Shown piece after piece: positions 33,801-43,379 of a stretch of 64,000 bases of DNA (position 1 is its first letter; the number at the start of each line of letters is the position of its first letter). Source of the stretch: Paenibacillus sinensis (GTDB lineage: Bacteria; Bacillota; Bacilli; Paenibacillales; Paenibacillaceae); assembly GCF_019904155.1 (NCBI RefSeq), contig NZ_JAHCMB010000226.1, forward strand, positions 36,536 to 100,535, in the 5' to 3' direction. The notes beneath the pieces are model-generated. The model ran no database searches, was not told the origin of the DNA, and saw only the letters and a program-made list of their open reading frames with translations. The translations under genes and the position numbers were made by a program.

Positions 33801-34848
33801 CGGCTCTCACCTCCGCCAAATAAGCCTTGGCCGCCGCCGGCTGAATTAGTCCCTGAGCCAAATATTCGCGAATGCTCATATCCAGCGTGTGCATGCCGAG
33901 CGACCGGCTGGTCTGCATAACATTCTTGATCTGATGCGTCTTCTCGCTCCGGATCAGGTTGCCGACCGCAGGCGAGTTCACCAGAATCTCCGTCGCGCAC
34001 AGCCGCCCCTTGCCTTCAGCCCGGGGGAACAGCCGCTGGGATACGACCGCCAGCAGCACCGAAGCCAGCTGTAGCCGGATCTGATTCTGCTGATGGCCCG
34101 GAAAAGCATCGATAATCCGGTCGATCGTCTGCGGCGCATCGGAGGTATGCAGCGTCGCCATGACCAGATGGCCCGTCTCCGCAGCCGTAACCGCGGCCGA
34201 GATCGTCTCCAGATCGCGCATTTCGCCAACGAGGATGACATCCGGGTCCTGGCGAAGCGCCGCCCGAAGCCCGCTTGCGAAGCTTGTGGTGTCGCTGCCG
34301 ACCTCGCGCTGGTCAACAATGCAGGTTCCATGGCTGTGCAGGAACTCAATCGGGTCCTCCAGCGTGACGATATGCTTCCGCTCGCTGCGGTTGATATGGT
34401 TCAACATCGCCGCGAGCGTCGAGGATTTGCCGCTGCCCGTCGGTCCCGTCACGAGGATCAGTCCCTGTGGTTTAAGCGCGAGCGAAGAGAGAACCGGCGG
34501 CAGCGCCAGCCTCTCCAGCGTCGGAATTTCTGCCGGGATGCTGCGGGCCGCTATGCTGACGCCTCCCCGCTGGCGGTATACATTGACGCGGAATCGCACA
34601 CCGCCCTCCAGCGGATAAGAGAAGTCGAGCTCGCCCGCTGCGCGGAATTCCTGCTCCCGTTCCGGTCCAAGCAGGTCCAGCGCCATCTGCTCCGCTTCGG
34701 CCGGCCCTACGATTCCGCCTTCCGTGTTATGAAGCGCCCCGTCAATTCGCAGCACAGGCGGAGAACCTGTGGAAATATGCAGGTCCGACGCTCTGGAGGA
34801 GTAGGCCATATGCAGCAGCTGCACAATGGAACTTGTCGGTATCGGCAC
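33787..34848 (-). CDS. pilT: Pilus retraction ATPase PilT
   Basis: A 353-residue hexameric ATPase that depolymerises pili. Walker A is GPTGSGKSS (135-143); the Asp box and Walker B region reads DPDVILVGEMRD; the His box is HLVMATLHTSDA; the C-terminal region has the retraction-related EILVNSPAVGNLIR. Its presence predicts retractile pili, hence twitching or DNA uptake. It follows pilB by 16 bases. Confidence 0.95.
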   Translation of the reverse strand: MPIPTSSIVQLLHMAYSSRASDLHISTGSPPVLRIDGALHNTEGGIVGPAEAEQMALDLLGPEREQEFRAAGELDFSYPLEGGVRFRVNVYRQRGGVSIAARSIPAEIPTLERLALPPVLSSLALKPQGLILVTGPTGSGKSSTLAAMLNHINRSERKHIVTLEDPIEFLHSHGTCIVDQREVGSDTTSFASGLRAALRQDPDVILVGEMRDLETISAAVTAAETGHLVMATLHTSDAPQTIDRIIDAFPGHQQNQIRLQLASVLLAVVSQRLFPRAEGKGRLCATEILVNSPAVGNLIRSEKTHQIKNVMQTSRSLGMHTLDMSIREYLAQGLIQPAAAKAYLAEVRADAAI

Positions 34849-34864
34849 TTTCTCTCCCCCTTCC

Positions 34865-36535
34865 TTAATGAGCGACCGTCTCCCGGAGCACTTCCTGGAG
34901 TGTAGTCAATCCTTGCGAAACCTTAAGCAGCCCGTCTTCCATCAATTGAACAAGTCCGCGCTCTCTGGCGGCAGTTCGCAGCTCCTCGACGGAAGCGGAG
35001 TCCGCAACCATCTGGCGAAGCCGGTCATCGATCTTGAGTACTTCGTGGATAGCGAACCGGCCCCGGTAGCCCGTCGAGTTGCAGCTGCCGCAGCCCCGGC
35101 CCCGGTGCAGCACTTCCGTCCGCAGTCCGTACCGCTCCAGCATAATGCTCTCCTGCGTGGAAGGGGTGTAGGTCTCCCGGCAGTCGGTGCAGATTTTGCG
35201 CACCAGCCGCTGGGCGACAACGCCGATCAGCGACGAGGCGATCAGGTAAGGCTCGACTCCCATGTCGCGGAGACGGGTAATGCTGCTCACAGCATCGTTC
35301 GTATGCAGCGTGGACAGGACAAGATGTCCGGTCAGCGAAGCTCTTACCGCGATTTCCGCCGTCTCTGTGTCGCGGATTTCCCCGACCATGACGATGTTGG
35401 GGTCCTGCCGAAGTATGGAGCGCAGCCCGGCCGCGAAGGTCAGCCCGATCGCCGGATTCACATGCACCTGATTGATGCCCTCCAGCTGATACTCCACCGG
35501 GTCCTCAACGGTGATGATATTGACGCTCTCCTCGTTCAGATGGTTCAGCGCGGAGTACAGCGTCGTCGTCTTTCCGCTACCTGTCGGCCCCGTGATCAGC
35601 AGAATGCCGTAAGGCCTGCCGATCATCTCCTTGAAGGCGGCGGCGTTGTTCTCGCTGAATCCGAGCGTATCGACGGACTTGACCCCCGTGCTGAGGTCCA
35701 GCAGCCGCAGTACGATTTTCTCCCCATGCATCGTCGGCAGGGAGGACACGCGAATATCAACCATTCTATAGTCAAACTGCATCTTGATCCGCCCGTCCTG
35801 CGGCAGACGGCGTTCCGCGATGTTGAGGCGGGCCATAATCTTCAGTCTTGCTGTAATGAAGCCCTGCATCTGCTTCGGAATGAGCCGCTCGGTGCGGAGC
35901 GTTCCGTCGATGCGGTACCTTATGGCAAGATTGTTCTCGCCGGGGTCTACATGAATATCCGATGCCCGAAGCTGTACGGCCTGCTGAATCATCTGGTTGA
36001 CCAGCCGGACGATTGGCGAATCTTCGTCGGTAATTTCCGTCTCTTCAATCTCTTCCTGCGTAGGCAGCTCGACCAGCATCTGGTTCATCGAATCGCGCAT
36101 GCCGTAATGCCGCGCAATGGCGCGCTGCAGCTCATCTCTCGTGGAGATGGCCGGCTCGATCCGGAAGCCCGTGCTCATCCGCAAATCCTCGATCGCGAAA
36201 TAATCCAGCGGGTCCGCCATAGCCACCATCAGCTTCCCGCCCTCTTTCAAAAAGGGCAGCACCTGATAACGCTTCGCCAGGCTTTCGGGAATGATCTGTG
36301 TAATGGCCGGGTCGATCTGATATTTGAACAGGCTGACATGCGGAATGCCCAGCTGGAATTCCAGCACCTCGATCAGCTGCTGCTCGGTAATATAGCCTTG
36401 CGAAATGAGCAGGTCGCCCAACTTCCGCTTGGTTTTTCGCTGCTCGACCAGCGCTTCCTGAAGCTGCTCCTGCGAGATAATCCCGTTCTCTACCAGCAAG
36501 TCTCCAAGTCTCTTCTTCACGATCGCCAACCCCAA
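34865..36535 (-). CDS. pilB: Pilus extension ATPase PilB with tandem MshEN motifs
   Basis: A 556-residue GspE/PilB ATPase that drives pilus extension. The N-terminal MshEN domain has two copies of the 24-residue motif, at 9-32 (RLGDLLVENG...) and 38-61 (KLGDLLISQG...), the pattern that binds c-di-GMP in MshE. The core has Walker A GPTGSGKT (316-323), MVGEIRDTETAEIAVRASLT and STLHTNDA, and a four-Cys zinc site from CTDCRE to GCGSC. The start is a TTG at 36535 with GGAG nearby; a GTG at codon 6 is possible. It is first in the pilB-pilT-pilC-pilA run. Confidence 0.95.
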   Translation of the reverse strand: MGLAIVKKRLGDLLVENGIISQEQLQEALVEQRKTKRKLGDLLISQGYITEQQLIEVLEFQLGIPHVSLFKYQIDPAITQIIPESLAKRYQVLPFLKEGGKLMVAMADPLDYFAIEDLRMSTGFRIEPAISTRDELQRAIARHYGMRDSMNQMLVELPTQEEIEETEITDEDSPIVRLVNQMIQQAVQLRASDIHVDPGENNLAIRYRIDGTLRTERLIPKQMQGFITARLKIMARLNIAERRLPQDGRIKMQFDYRMVDIRVSSLPTMHGEKIVLRLLDLSTGVKSVDTLGFSENNAAAFKEMIGRPYGILLITGPTGSGKTTTLYSALNHLNEESVNIITVEDPVEYQLEGINQVHVNPAIGLTFAAGLRSILRQDPNIVMVGEIRDTETAEIAVRASLTGHLVLSTLHTNDAVSSITRLRDMGVEPYLIASSLIGVVAQRLVRKICTDCRETYTPSTQESIMLERYGLRTEVLHRGRGCGSCNSTGYRGRFAIHEVLKIDDRLRQMVADSASVEELRTAARERGLVQLMEDGLLKVSQGLTTLQEVLRETVAH

Positions 36536-36900
36536 ATCATCTCCATGCCATGTGGTATAAATGGTTTATCGGACATAAATATCTCAAAATGTAGCAACTT
36601 TATTACGAACGTAATGCTACAATTTCAAGGCGGAAATACCGATGAAAGCCTATGTATGCGCAAATCTCTGATTCCTTACTATAAAACATAACAGATTCGG
36701 GACTATAGTTCCATAGTCTTGTTTTTAAGGGACATTTTACTTATGAAATCATTGCCTGGCAGTGAAATTTATCCTAGAATGATATAGAGCATAGAATAGA
36801 TTCTGTTGCAAATGGATGTTCTTTATAATGATCGGAATGACTCTTTAATCTTTAAATAAGTCTATTGTCATATTTATCTGAATGTCGGGGAGAGATGGGG
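36536..36900. other. Divergent AT-rich region, pilB and the 1500-residue protein
   Basis: 365 bases with no gene. It holds the nested inverted repeat at 36590-36621 and a TATAAT at 36824-36829 that may serve the plus-strand gene, though no good -35 lies at the usual distance. I checked by eye for a c-di-GMP riboswitch and did not see the consensus. Confidence 0.5.
36590..36621. repeat. Nested inverted repeat in the pilB leader
   Basis: Outer arms TGTAGC (36590-36595) and GCTACA (36616-36621); inner arms ATTACG (36602-36607) and CGTAAT (36610-36615). In the pilB transcript this folds as a hairpin about 55 bases before the start. Confidence 0.5.
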
Positions 36901-39900
36901 ATGAGAAATCTCAAATCTAAAGGAATCGTTACGGGCTCGGTCCTAATTGTGCTGCTCCTGGTTATCCTCTCATATAAAAATTGGCTTCCTTCCGTCGTTG
37001 CGGACAACTACGTGTATCAAATCCGCATTCTCGAGATCACAGACAGCGGTGCAAGCGAACTGTCCTCCCTCACTTCCGGAATGACCAATGTGAAGCTGAA
37101 TACGATGAGCATGAAGCGCTTCGCCGCGCTTCGCGATGAACTGGACGGCAAGTACGACGCGATCTACATCGGGCAGGGCGCATACAGCACGAGCGGGGTC
37201 GCCAGCAAGCCGACCGACAGCACAAGCGTACGGGCCGCAGCCCATTCCACCTCGGGTGTAATGAATGATATTACGGCCTTGAAGGCGCAGGAAATCGTCG
37301 ACGATTATATCGACAAGGGACTCTGCGTCATTTTGAACAAGCAGCCATTCGATACGCAGACAGCTGCCCAGCGGGGCATTTTATACAACATGTTCAATAA
37401 GTACCGCAGCTCATCATCCAAGTCGAATGTGCTCTTCGTGGACAATGCGGAGCTCGCCAATCTCGTCAAAGGTTTGAAGGATGGAAGCTCGCCCTATCTC
37501 TCCATGCTGCAGCAGCGCCCCCGTCTGACTGTAACGAACAGAAGCGGCATTGTCGATTACAGCACCAATCAAACCCATATTTACCAGCCTGGAGATACGC
37601 TTGATTTCAAGTTCACGGTATCCAATGTAGAGGATCTCGGCGCCCATCCGATCCTTGCCAAGCTGTATGTCAGCACCGACAAAGCCGTTGAGATGACGGA
37701 ATCGCAGGTGGTGGAGATCAAGGCTTTAAGCGACGGACCGAACGGAGAAATCACCTATACGCTGCCGGGCACGCTGTCCGGTCTCCTCTACTGGAAGCTT
37801 GAAATCACAGACCATCTGAATCCGTCCAAGCTCAAGGATTATGACAGCGGCACGATCCGTTTTCGCGGCAAAAAAACCGTCGTCAACATTCTCCAGATTC
37901 TGCCCACCACCGGCAGCGGGGAGCGGTCAAGCAGTCTGCTCGATTCGAACAACATGAACCAGAGCTACCTGAGTACGGACGATTATCAGCTGAACATCAG
38001 CGTCAAGACGATCACCGAATTCAACAATTACGTGGCCGCCCAATATAATGCTGACAAAACCTACGGACTGAACGGTGTGTACGACATGCTGATCTTCGGG
38101 TTCCGGGATGTCTATAACGAGAAAGCAGCGATAAGCGATCTTGCGGCCCAGGCGGTTGCGCATTTCACCCAGGTTACGAAACAGAGCGTGATGTTCACGC
38201 ATGATACGGTATACCGGTCAGACAGCTCCTGGGTCAGCTATTTCAAGGATATTACGGGTCAGATCGAGCCGTTAACCAATCTGGGTCTCAATGCGCCCAA
38301 CACTTCCAAGACGGTAACGCCCGTCAATGACGGTCTGCTCACCCAGTTCCCTTTCTATCTCAGCACGCTGGACACGGGCAATACGCCAACCAATATCATC
38401 ACGCCGGCTGTAGCGACCACGCACAACCAGTACTACACGCTTAACCTGGAAGATCCGACGATCATTCCCTGGTATAACATCACAGGCGGCGGCAGAGACG
38501 TGAATGACAGCTGGAATCATTACTACACTTATTCCAAAGGCAATGTGACTTACTCCGGGACGGGGCATATTTTCGGAACCTCCAGCACGGAGAAGTTCCC
38601 GGTGTGGGAGCAGAAGCTGTTCGTCAATACGATGTACCGGGCTTATATCGGCTCCAATCACAAGCCTGAGATCACCGTTAACGCGCCGAAGGAGAACGAT
38701 ACGATCCCGACCTATGAGAATGAAATTACGGTTGATTACCGGGTGGAAGACCCCGACCTGTACGATCGGGACCTATATACGACAATCCGCTTTCAATCAG
38801 GCGGCAAATATTTAACGAACACGGGAATGCCCGAGACAGCGGTTCTATCGGGACATACCGTCCATCAGACCTTCAGTAATCCGCTGCCGGAAGGCGGAGA
38901 CCTGACGATCGAGATTTCGGCCAGAGACAAGCAGGGAGCGCTTGCCGACACCAAGCTGATTCCCATCCGGATATTAAAAGCAAATGCCAATCTGGATCTG
39001 TCCCGTACACTGTCTTCCAATGTGAATGCGAACGGCGAAATTCCGAAGGATCAGGCCTTTACCATCACTTACCTGGTCAAACCGAAGGCGGTGCCGCTTG
39101 ATCAGGTGGGAACAGCCGATCAGAATGCCGCCACTCTGCTCATCTCCGATATCGTCTTCCAGGAGACGCTGCCTCCGAATCTTCAACCGGTATCGGGCTG
39201 GCCGGACGGCATGACTTCATCGGGGAATACAGGCGCCGGATATACGCTGAACAAACCGCTCGGCAACGTGACCTATAGCTTGAAATCAGTGGACGGGGTC
39301 CAAACCTATGTTCCGGATTCGGCAGAGCCTATTACATTCAGTATTCAGGTCAAAGCGACGGCGGCAGGGGTGTACAATCTGGATAATGGACAGGTCAGCT
39401 TTGTTGAACTTCATTCGCCTTTCGACCCGGGCGCTTCATCCTCAGGTTCTGCACTGGGGTTCGCGGGAGATTACAATGCTCTTGTATTCGGGACAGCTAA
39501 TGTAACTGCCTCGCTTAAAGGCAATCTGGCAGCGGAAGGGAATACGACTACTAGCGGGGTGGATGTGAACCAATCCTTGGGCAGCAGCGTCCCTTATGCC
39601 ATCGTTACCGGCGGGGACCTGGATTTCCATAACGGAACCGTATATGGCAACATTCTTCACCAGGGAAGCTACACGAAGGTTGACAGCGGCAATATCGTGG
39701 GCGGCACCTACGCCAAAGGATCGCTCATCGACTTCGAACAGGCCCGGTCCTACTATCAAAATCTTTCGGATCAGCTTGCGGGCGCGGCGCCGAATGGTAC
39801 ACAGAAATTGATGTACGGCGGTATTTATTTATACGGGACCGGAACAGGCGCCAATTCACTTGTAAATTTTAAAATGACCTCCGGCTTCTTTGACCAGACC

Positions 39901-41403
39901 GGCTGGGCGAATGTCGATAATCTGTCGGGTCAAAATATGGTCTATACCATCACCGGCTCTACCGTAACGGTCAACAAAGTATTCGCTCTTCCCAATGGGG
40001 TAACCGACGGCAGCCATGTCATTTATAACTTCCCGGATGCCACGGCAGTCAATATTTCCGGCGTTGACTTGAGAGGCTCGGTGCTGGCGCCAAGAGCAAC
40101 GGTGCATTTCACCAATGGACAGATTCACGGGAACGTCATTGCGGCTTCGCTCCAGGCATCATCGCTAATCGACGTTCTACCCTACAAGGGACCACTGCCG
40201 GTTACACCGCCCGCGTCAAACAGCCACTCGCGGAATTTCATCAAATTCCCGAGACTGACCATTACGGCGATCGATCCAATCACAAGCCTTAGCGTGGAAG
40301 ACGCAACCTTGCTGATCGGTGACCGACAAAAGCTGTCGTGGAGCATTGAGCCAGTCAGCCAAGCGCAGCAGCCACTTAACTGGAGTTCAAGCGACACCGA
40401 CACCGTTACGGTAAGCTCTGACGGCATCGTATACGGCAAGAAGGCGGGAACCGCCGTCATTACGGCATCCGCCACGGATGGAAGCGGGAAGTCAGATACA
40501 GCGACGGTTACCGTCCGGAGCCCGAATTTGACCATTACAGGGAAAGATTCGGCCAAGGTCAACGAGACGCTGACTCTGACGGCGGAGTACACGGATACCC
40601 GCGAGACCGGTGTCCAATACATCTGGTCGGCCGTGAATAACGCAACCGGGCAGGCTGTCACAATCACCGCATCGCAGGCCAACCCAGCCGTCGCTAATTT
40701 TACCGCAGCACAGTCCGGCAGCTATACGATTACCGTGGTCGTCAAGACCGACCAGAACCCGGATGGCGTGACGGCAACCAAGACGGTCACCATCGGACTT
40801 AACGGCTTGACCATATCCGGCGAGCCGAATGTATATGTCGGCACCAGCGCCACTTTGACCGCAGTGCCCGATCCGATTACAGCTGCCCTAGAGCAGTACG
40901 AATGGAGCCTTGTGGACAGCGGCGACCTTCAATACGGCGGGTTCGTGGACCAGCAGGGCCAAATCGTCGCCTCGCTGACGACGACGGGCACGACCGTACA
41001 GTTCAAGGGAGCCGGTGTGAAGGACGCCATCGGCATTGTGGTGAAGGCCGCCGGCACTACAAGCAGCGTCTTTACCATGAAAGTATTGCAGGAGCCCAAC
41101 CTTCAGTTCTATCCAACCTCCGGCGTCATCGCCATTGGAGAGAAGCTTGAATTGCTGCCGCTGCTGCATACCGATCCTTACGGCCCGGTACCGGACAGCA
41201 TCCTGCCCAGACTGCAGTGGAGCATTGTAGACGGTGGAAGCTCCCCGGCGGTGTCTCTGACGCAGACCGGCACGCTTACGGGACTTCATAAAGGATCGGA
41301 GCAGATTCGGGTATCCTACCAGACCGCCAGCGGCAACACGGTGACCGCCACCTACACGATTAAGGTAACGGAGCCTGACGATACTGGAGAGAACCGCTAC
41401 TAA
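36901..41403 (+). CDS. 1500-residue surface protein: DUF5057-like region, choice-of-anchor A domain, Ig-like repeats
   Basis: A very large exported protein with an N-terminal membrane segment (about 8-28) and no sortase motif. Residues about 35-560 resemble DUF5057, with YVYQIRILEITDSG and DGKYDAIYIGQGAYS (moderate confidence). About 600-850 has cadherin/DUF11-like beta segments. About 860-1095 is a choice-of-anchor A domain, with PYAIVTGGDLDFHNGTVYGN and LRGSVLAPRATVHFTNGQIH. About 1120-1500 is four Ig-like domains, the first of Big_2 type with GKKAGTAVITASATDGSGK. ATG at 36901 has GGGGAG 8 bases upstream; the frame opens at 36865. Lying between the pilus operon and the minor pilin cluster, it is a candidate pilus-associated adhesin; that role is inferred. 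Confidence 0.75.
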   Translation: MRNLKSKGIVTGSVLIVLLLVILSYKNWLPSVVADNYVYQIRILEITDSGASELSSLTSGMTNVKLNTMSMKRFAALRDELDGKYDAIYIGQGAYSTSGVASKPTDSTSVRAAAHSTSGVMNDITALKAQEIVDDYIDKGLCVILNKQPFDTQTAAQRGILYNMFNKYRSSSSKSNVLFVDNAELANLVKGLKDGSSPYLSMLQQRPRLTVTNRSGIVDYSTNQTHIYQPGDTLDFKFTVSNVEDLGAHPILAKLYVSTDKAVEMTESQVVEIKALSDGPNGEITYTLPGTLSGLLYWKLEITDHLNPSKLKDYDSGTIRFRGKKTVVNILQILPTTGSGERSSSLLDSNNMNQSYLSTDDYQLNISVKTITEFNNYVAAQYNADKTYGLNGVYDMLIFGFRDVYNEKAAISDLAAQAVAHFTQVTKQSVMFTHDTVYRSDSSWVSYFKDITGQIEPLTNLGLNAPNTSKTVTPVNDGLLTQFPFYLSTLDTGNTPTNIITPAVATTHNQYYTLNLEDPTIIPWYNITGGGRDVNDSWNHYYTYSKGNVTYSGTGHIFGTSSTEKFPVWEQKLFVNTMYRAYIGSNHKPEITVNAPKENDTIPTYENEITVDYRVEDPDLYDRDLYTTIRFQSGGKYLTNTGMPETAVLSGHTVHQTFSNPLPEGGDLTIEISARDKQGALADTKLIPIRILKANANLDLSRTLSSNVNANGEIPKDQAFTITYLVKPKAVPLDQVGTADQNAATLLISDIVFQETLPPNLQPVSGWPDGMTSSGNTGAGYTLNKPLGNVTYSLKSVDGVQTYVPDSAEPITFSIQVKATAAGVYNLDNGQVSFVELHSPFDPGASSSGSALGFAGDYNALVFGTANVTASLKGNLAAEGNTTTSGVDVNQSLGSSVPYAIVTGGDLDFHNGTVYGNILHQGSYTKVDSGNIVGGTYAKGSLIDFEQARSYYQNLSDQLAGAAPNGTQKLMYGGIYLYGTGTGANSLVNFKMTSGFFDQTGWANVDNLSGQNMVYTITGSTVTVNKVFALPNGVTDGSHVIYNFPDATAVNISGVDLRGSVLAPRATVHFTNGQIHGNVIAASLQASSLIDVLPYKGPLPVTPPASNSHSRNFIKFPRLTITAIDPITSLSVEDATLLIGDRQKLSWSIEPVSQAQQPLNWSSSDTDTVTVSSDGIVYGKKAGTAVITASATDGSGKSDTATVTVRSPNLTITGKDSAKVNETLTLTAEYTDTRETGVQYIWSAVNNATGQAVTITASQANPAVANFTAAQSGSYTITVVVKTDQNPDGVTATKTVTIGLNGLTISGEPNVYVGTSATLTAVPDPITAALEQYEWSLVDSGDLQYGGFVDQQGQIVASLTTTGTTVQFKGAGVKDAIGIVVKAAGTTSSVFTMKVLQEPNLQFYPTSGVIAIGEKLELLPLLHTDPYGPVPDSILPRLQWSIVDGGSSPAVSLTQTGTLTGLHKGSEQIRVSYQTASGNTVTATYTIKVTEPDDTGENRY

Positions 41404-41424
41404 ATCAGAATGCTCGCACAAGGC

Positions 41425-41465
41425 AAACGGCCCGCGCTACTTCAACGAGTAGCGCGGGCCGTTTT
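41425..41465. terminator. Bidirectional terminator between the giant protein and pilX genes
   Basis: A perfect 16-bp stem, AAACGGCCCGCGCTAC (41425-41440) with GTAGCGCGGGCCGTTT (41449-41464), followed by a T run; it serves two convergent genes. Confidence 0.93.
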
Positions 41466-41501
41466 GTATAGTAAAGCAGTTTGCATTTTTCCATGGAGGG
41501 A

Positions 41502-43367
41502 TTAAGGCTTGAGTTCAACCGGTCCGGCGTGGATGCTGATCATCTTCACTCGGGGCAGGCCCACCTTCTGGTCCTCGAAGACCTGCTCGTTGTAACGGAC
41601 CTGGAACCGGGACGCGGCAGGGGCGGTTTGATCCTGATTCTCGAAGCTGAAGGCATATTGGCCGGGTACGGCCGATACTTTGCCCACGACCGCATTGATC
41701 GTAAGATCGCCTTTGGCGAAGAAGCCGCCGTCAATCGAGAAGACGGAACCGACGCCGTACAGCTCGGCGGTACTGTCGGTGTAGAAGAACGCCCGCAGCT
41801 CGGTAACTTTATCCTGATCCTTGAATTCATCCACCCGGTTCACCAGCACGGCCCCCTTGGAAATCACAACAAGCTCCTTGTTGTCCTTCCCGGTGATGCT
41901 GGCGTTCACAATATTTGTGCTTCCGAGCGTGTAGAGGGTGGAGTCGAACCGGACATCTCCTTTAATATTCAGGTTGCCTACCACCAGCAGATTCGCCTGC
42001 ACCGTAATCGGCGCTGCCGAGCTATAGTTATCGATGTTCAGATTGCCGTTGACGATCAGCCAATGCGAGGTTGCTTCCGTCTGGCTGCCGCCGGCCTTGG
42101 CGGTGTCGGTGATCTCATTCAAGGTTACGCCGTCAAGGTTCAGATCGCCGTTATAGATCGCGCTGCTGTTCAAATGAGCCAGCTGGGATTTGAAGGCCTG
42201 CACAGCTTCATTGTACAGCTGCTCTCTTTTCACGGCCAATTCATCCTCAGTCAAGCTGTCATCCGCATATCCGTTAAAATCCGATCTCTCCGGCATCCTT
42301 AAGACAGGAACCGGCTGCGAACCGATTGCCCCCGAGCCGTCCGGCCGAATAAACGATTGGGCCAGCCGGCTGCCCCGGCTGAGTGCGCTCTCCCCGCTTT
42401 CAGGGCCTTCGGCTCCGTAATACGTACTCGCCAAAGCCGCTTTGTTGCCGGATGAACCGGATGCCTCGGCCACCTTGTCCAGGAACGAATCCTCGACATC
42501 GATCTGCACGAAGGTGTTCTTTTTCTTAACAAGCGAGTTTTCGTAGGTCTTCTTCACCCGCTCGTCCACCCGGTTATACTGGTCTTCATCATTGATCGGC
42601 ACCGTGCTGTAATCCGCTCCATTCCAGTACCGCACCGAATCGAGCGATTGCACATGCGCTTCACCGTCAATCAAGGGGTAGAGCGAGTTCTCGGCCAGAT
42701 CGGCGCCGGCATGCTTGTATTGAGCGATGGGACTGAGCTTAAGCTGATTTCCGGCATATACGTTGCCCTGGGTGTACGGAGCCCCGTTCAGAATCACATT
42801 TCCTTCCGATCCGAGCGAATAATTGAGGAAGTCAGGGAAGGTCGTAATTTCCACCCGCTGCTCCAGGGTACGCGAGACACCGTTCACGTTCGCATTGGCC
42901 CGGATCACGACGACATACTGGCTGCCGGAGGATGCGGAATCGTCCAGCGTAATGCCAGTGATCTCGTTGGCGCCGCCCTGAAGGCTCGTATTGGATGCAA
43001 AATCGGCCGTTTTACTCTGAAGCCCTGCCAGAAACGTGTGAATCTGCCCGTCCAGCTCTTCTTGCGGAATTTCGGAGCCGCTCTCCAGTCGGCGGTTCAA
43101 ATCAGCGGTAATATAGGCGATCACTTCGTCAATCTTCTTCTGCGCGAGATGCAGGCTCTGCACATCATTCTCCCGCGTCTCGGTCCGCTGCGCCCCGCTT
43201 AAGGTTGCGCTTAGCACGCCTACCCCCAGAATCGTAAGCAGCAGGACAATGAACATGACGAGCACGAGCGCCGAGCCTCGCTGCGAGGCGAAGCGTTCCC
43301 TCTGTTCCCACAGCCTCAGCACCCTTGCAACCCGGCCGCCGCTGCCGGCTCTTCTGCGACTCGACAT
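41502..43367 (-). CDS. PilX-like minor pilin protein with long beta-ladder region
   Basis: A 621-residue protein, several times longer than typical PilX. The N-terminus is basic, then RGSALVLVMFIVLLLTILGVGVL (about 30-52) matches the PilX N-terminal helix pattern, with SATLSGAQRTETRE after it. A helical stretch to about 130 and a beta domain follow. Around 390-560 short turns repeat, such as IYNGDLNLDGV, HWLIVNGNLNI and LLVVGNLNIKGDV, suggesting a right-handed ladder. It ends a minor-pilin run pilV-pilW-pilX and faces the giant surface protein gene. Whether PilD cuts it is uncertain because the site lacks the canonical GFTLIE. Confidence 0.72.
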   Translation of the reverse strand: MSSRRRAGSGGRVARVLRLWEQRERFASQRGSALVLVMFIVLLLTILGVGVLSATLSGAQRTETRENDVQSLHLAQKKIDEVIAYITADLNRRLESGSEIPQEELDGQIHTFLAGLQSKTADFASNTSLQGGANEITGITLDDSASSGSQYVVVIRANANVNGVSRTLEQRVEITTFPDFLNYSLGSEGNVILNGAPYTQGNVYAGNQLKLSPIAQYKHAGADLAENSLYPLIDGEAHVQSLDSVRYWNGADYSTVPINDEDQYNRVDERVKKTYENSLVKKKNTFVQIDVEDSFLDKVAEASGSSGNKAALASTYYGAEGPESGESALSRGSRLAQSFIRPDGSGAIGSQPVPVLRMPERSDFNGYADDSLTEDELAVKREQLYNEAVQAFKSQLAHLNSSAIYNGDLNLDGVTLNEITDTAKAGGSQTEATSHWLIVNGNLNIDNYSSAAPITVQANLLVVGNLNIKGDVRFDSTLYTLGSTNIVNASITGKDNKELVVISKGAVLVNRVDEFKDQDKVTELRAFFYTDSTAELYGVGSVFSIDGGFFAKGDLTINAVVGKVSAVPGQYAFSFENQDQTAPAASRFQVRYNEQVFEDQKVGLPRVKMISIHAGPVELKP

Positions 43368-43379
43368 GTGCCGCTCCCC

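Noticed and set aside
34826..36691. 621-codon open frame on the plus strand across pilB
   Set aside because: Antisense to pilB with all ATPase motifs; the translation is Arg/His/Gln-rich and featureless.
36536..36900. c-di-GMP riboswitch before the pilus genes
   Set aside because: The context made it worth looking for, but neither strand shows the conserved core by eye; only a simple nested hairpin is present.
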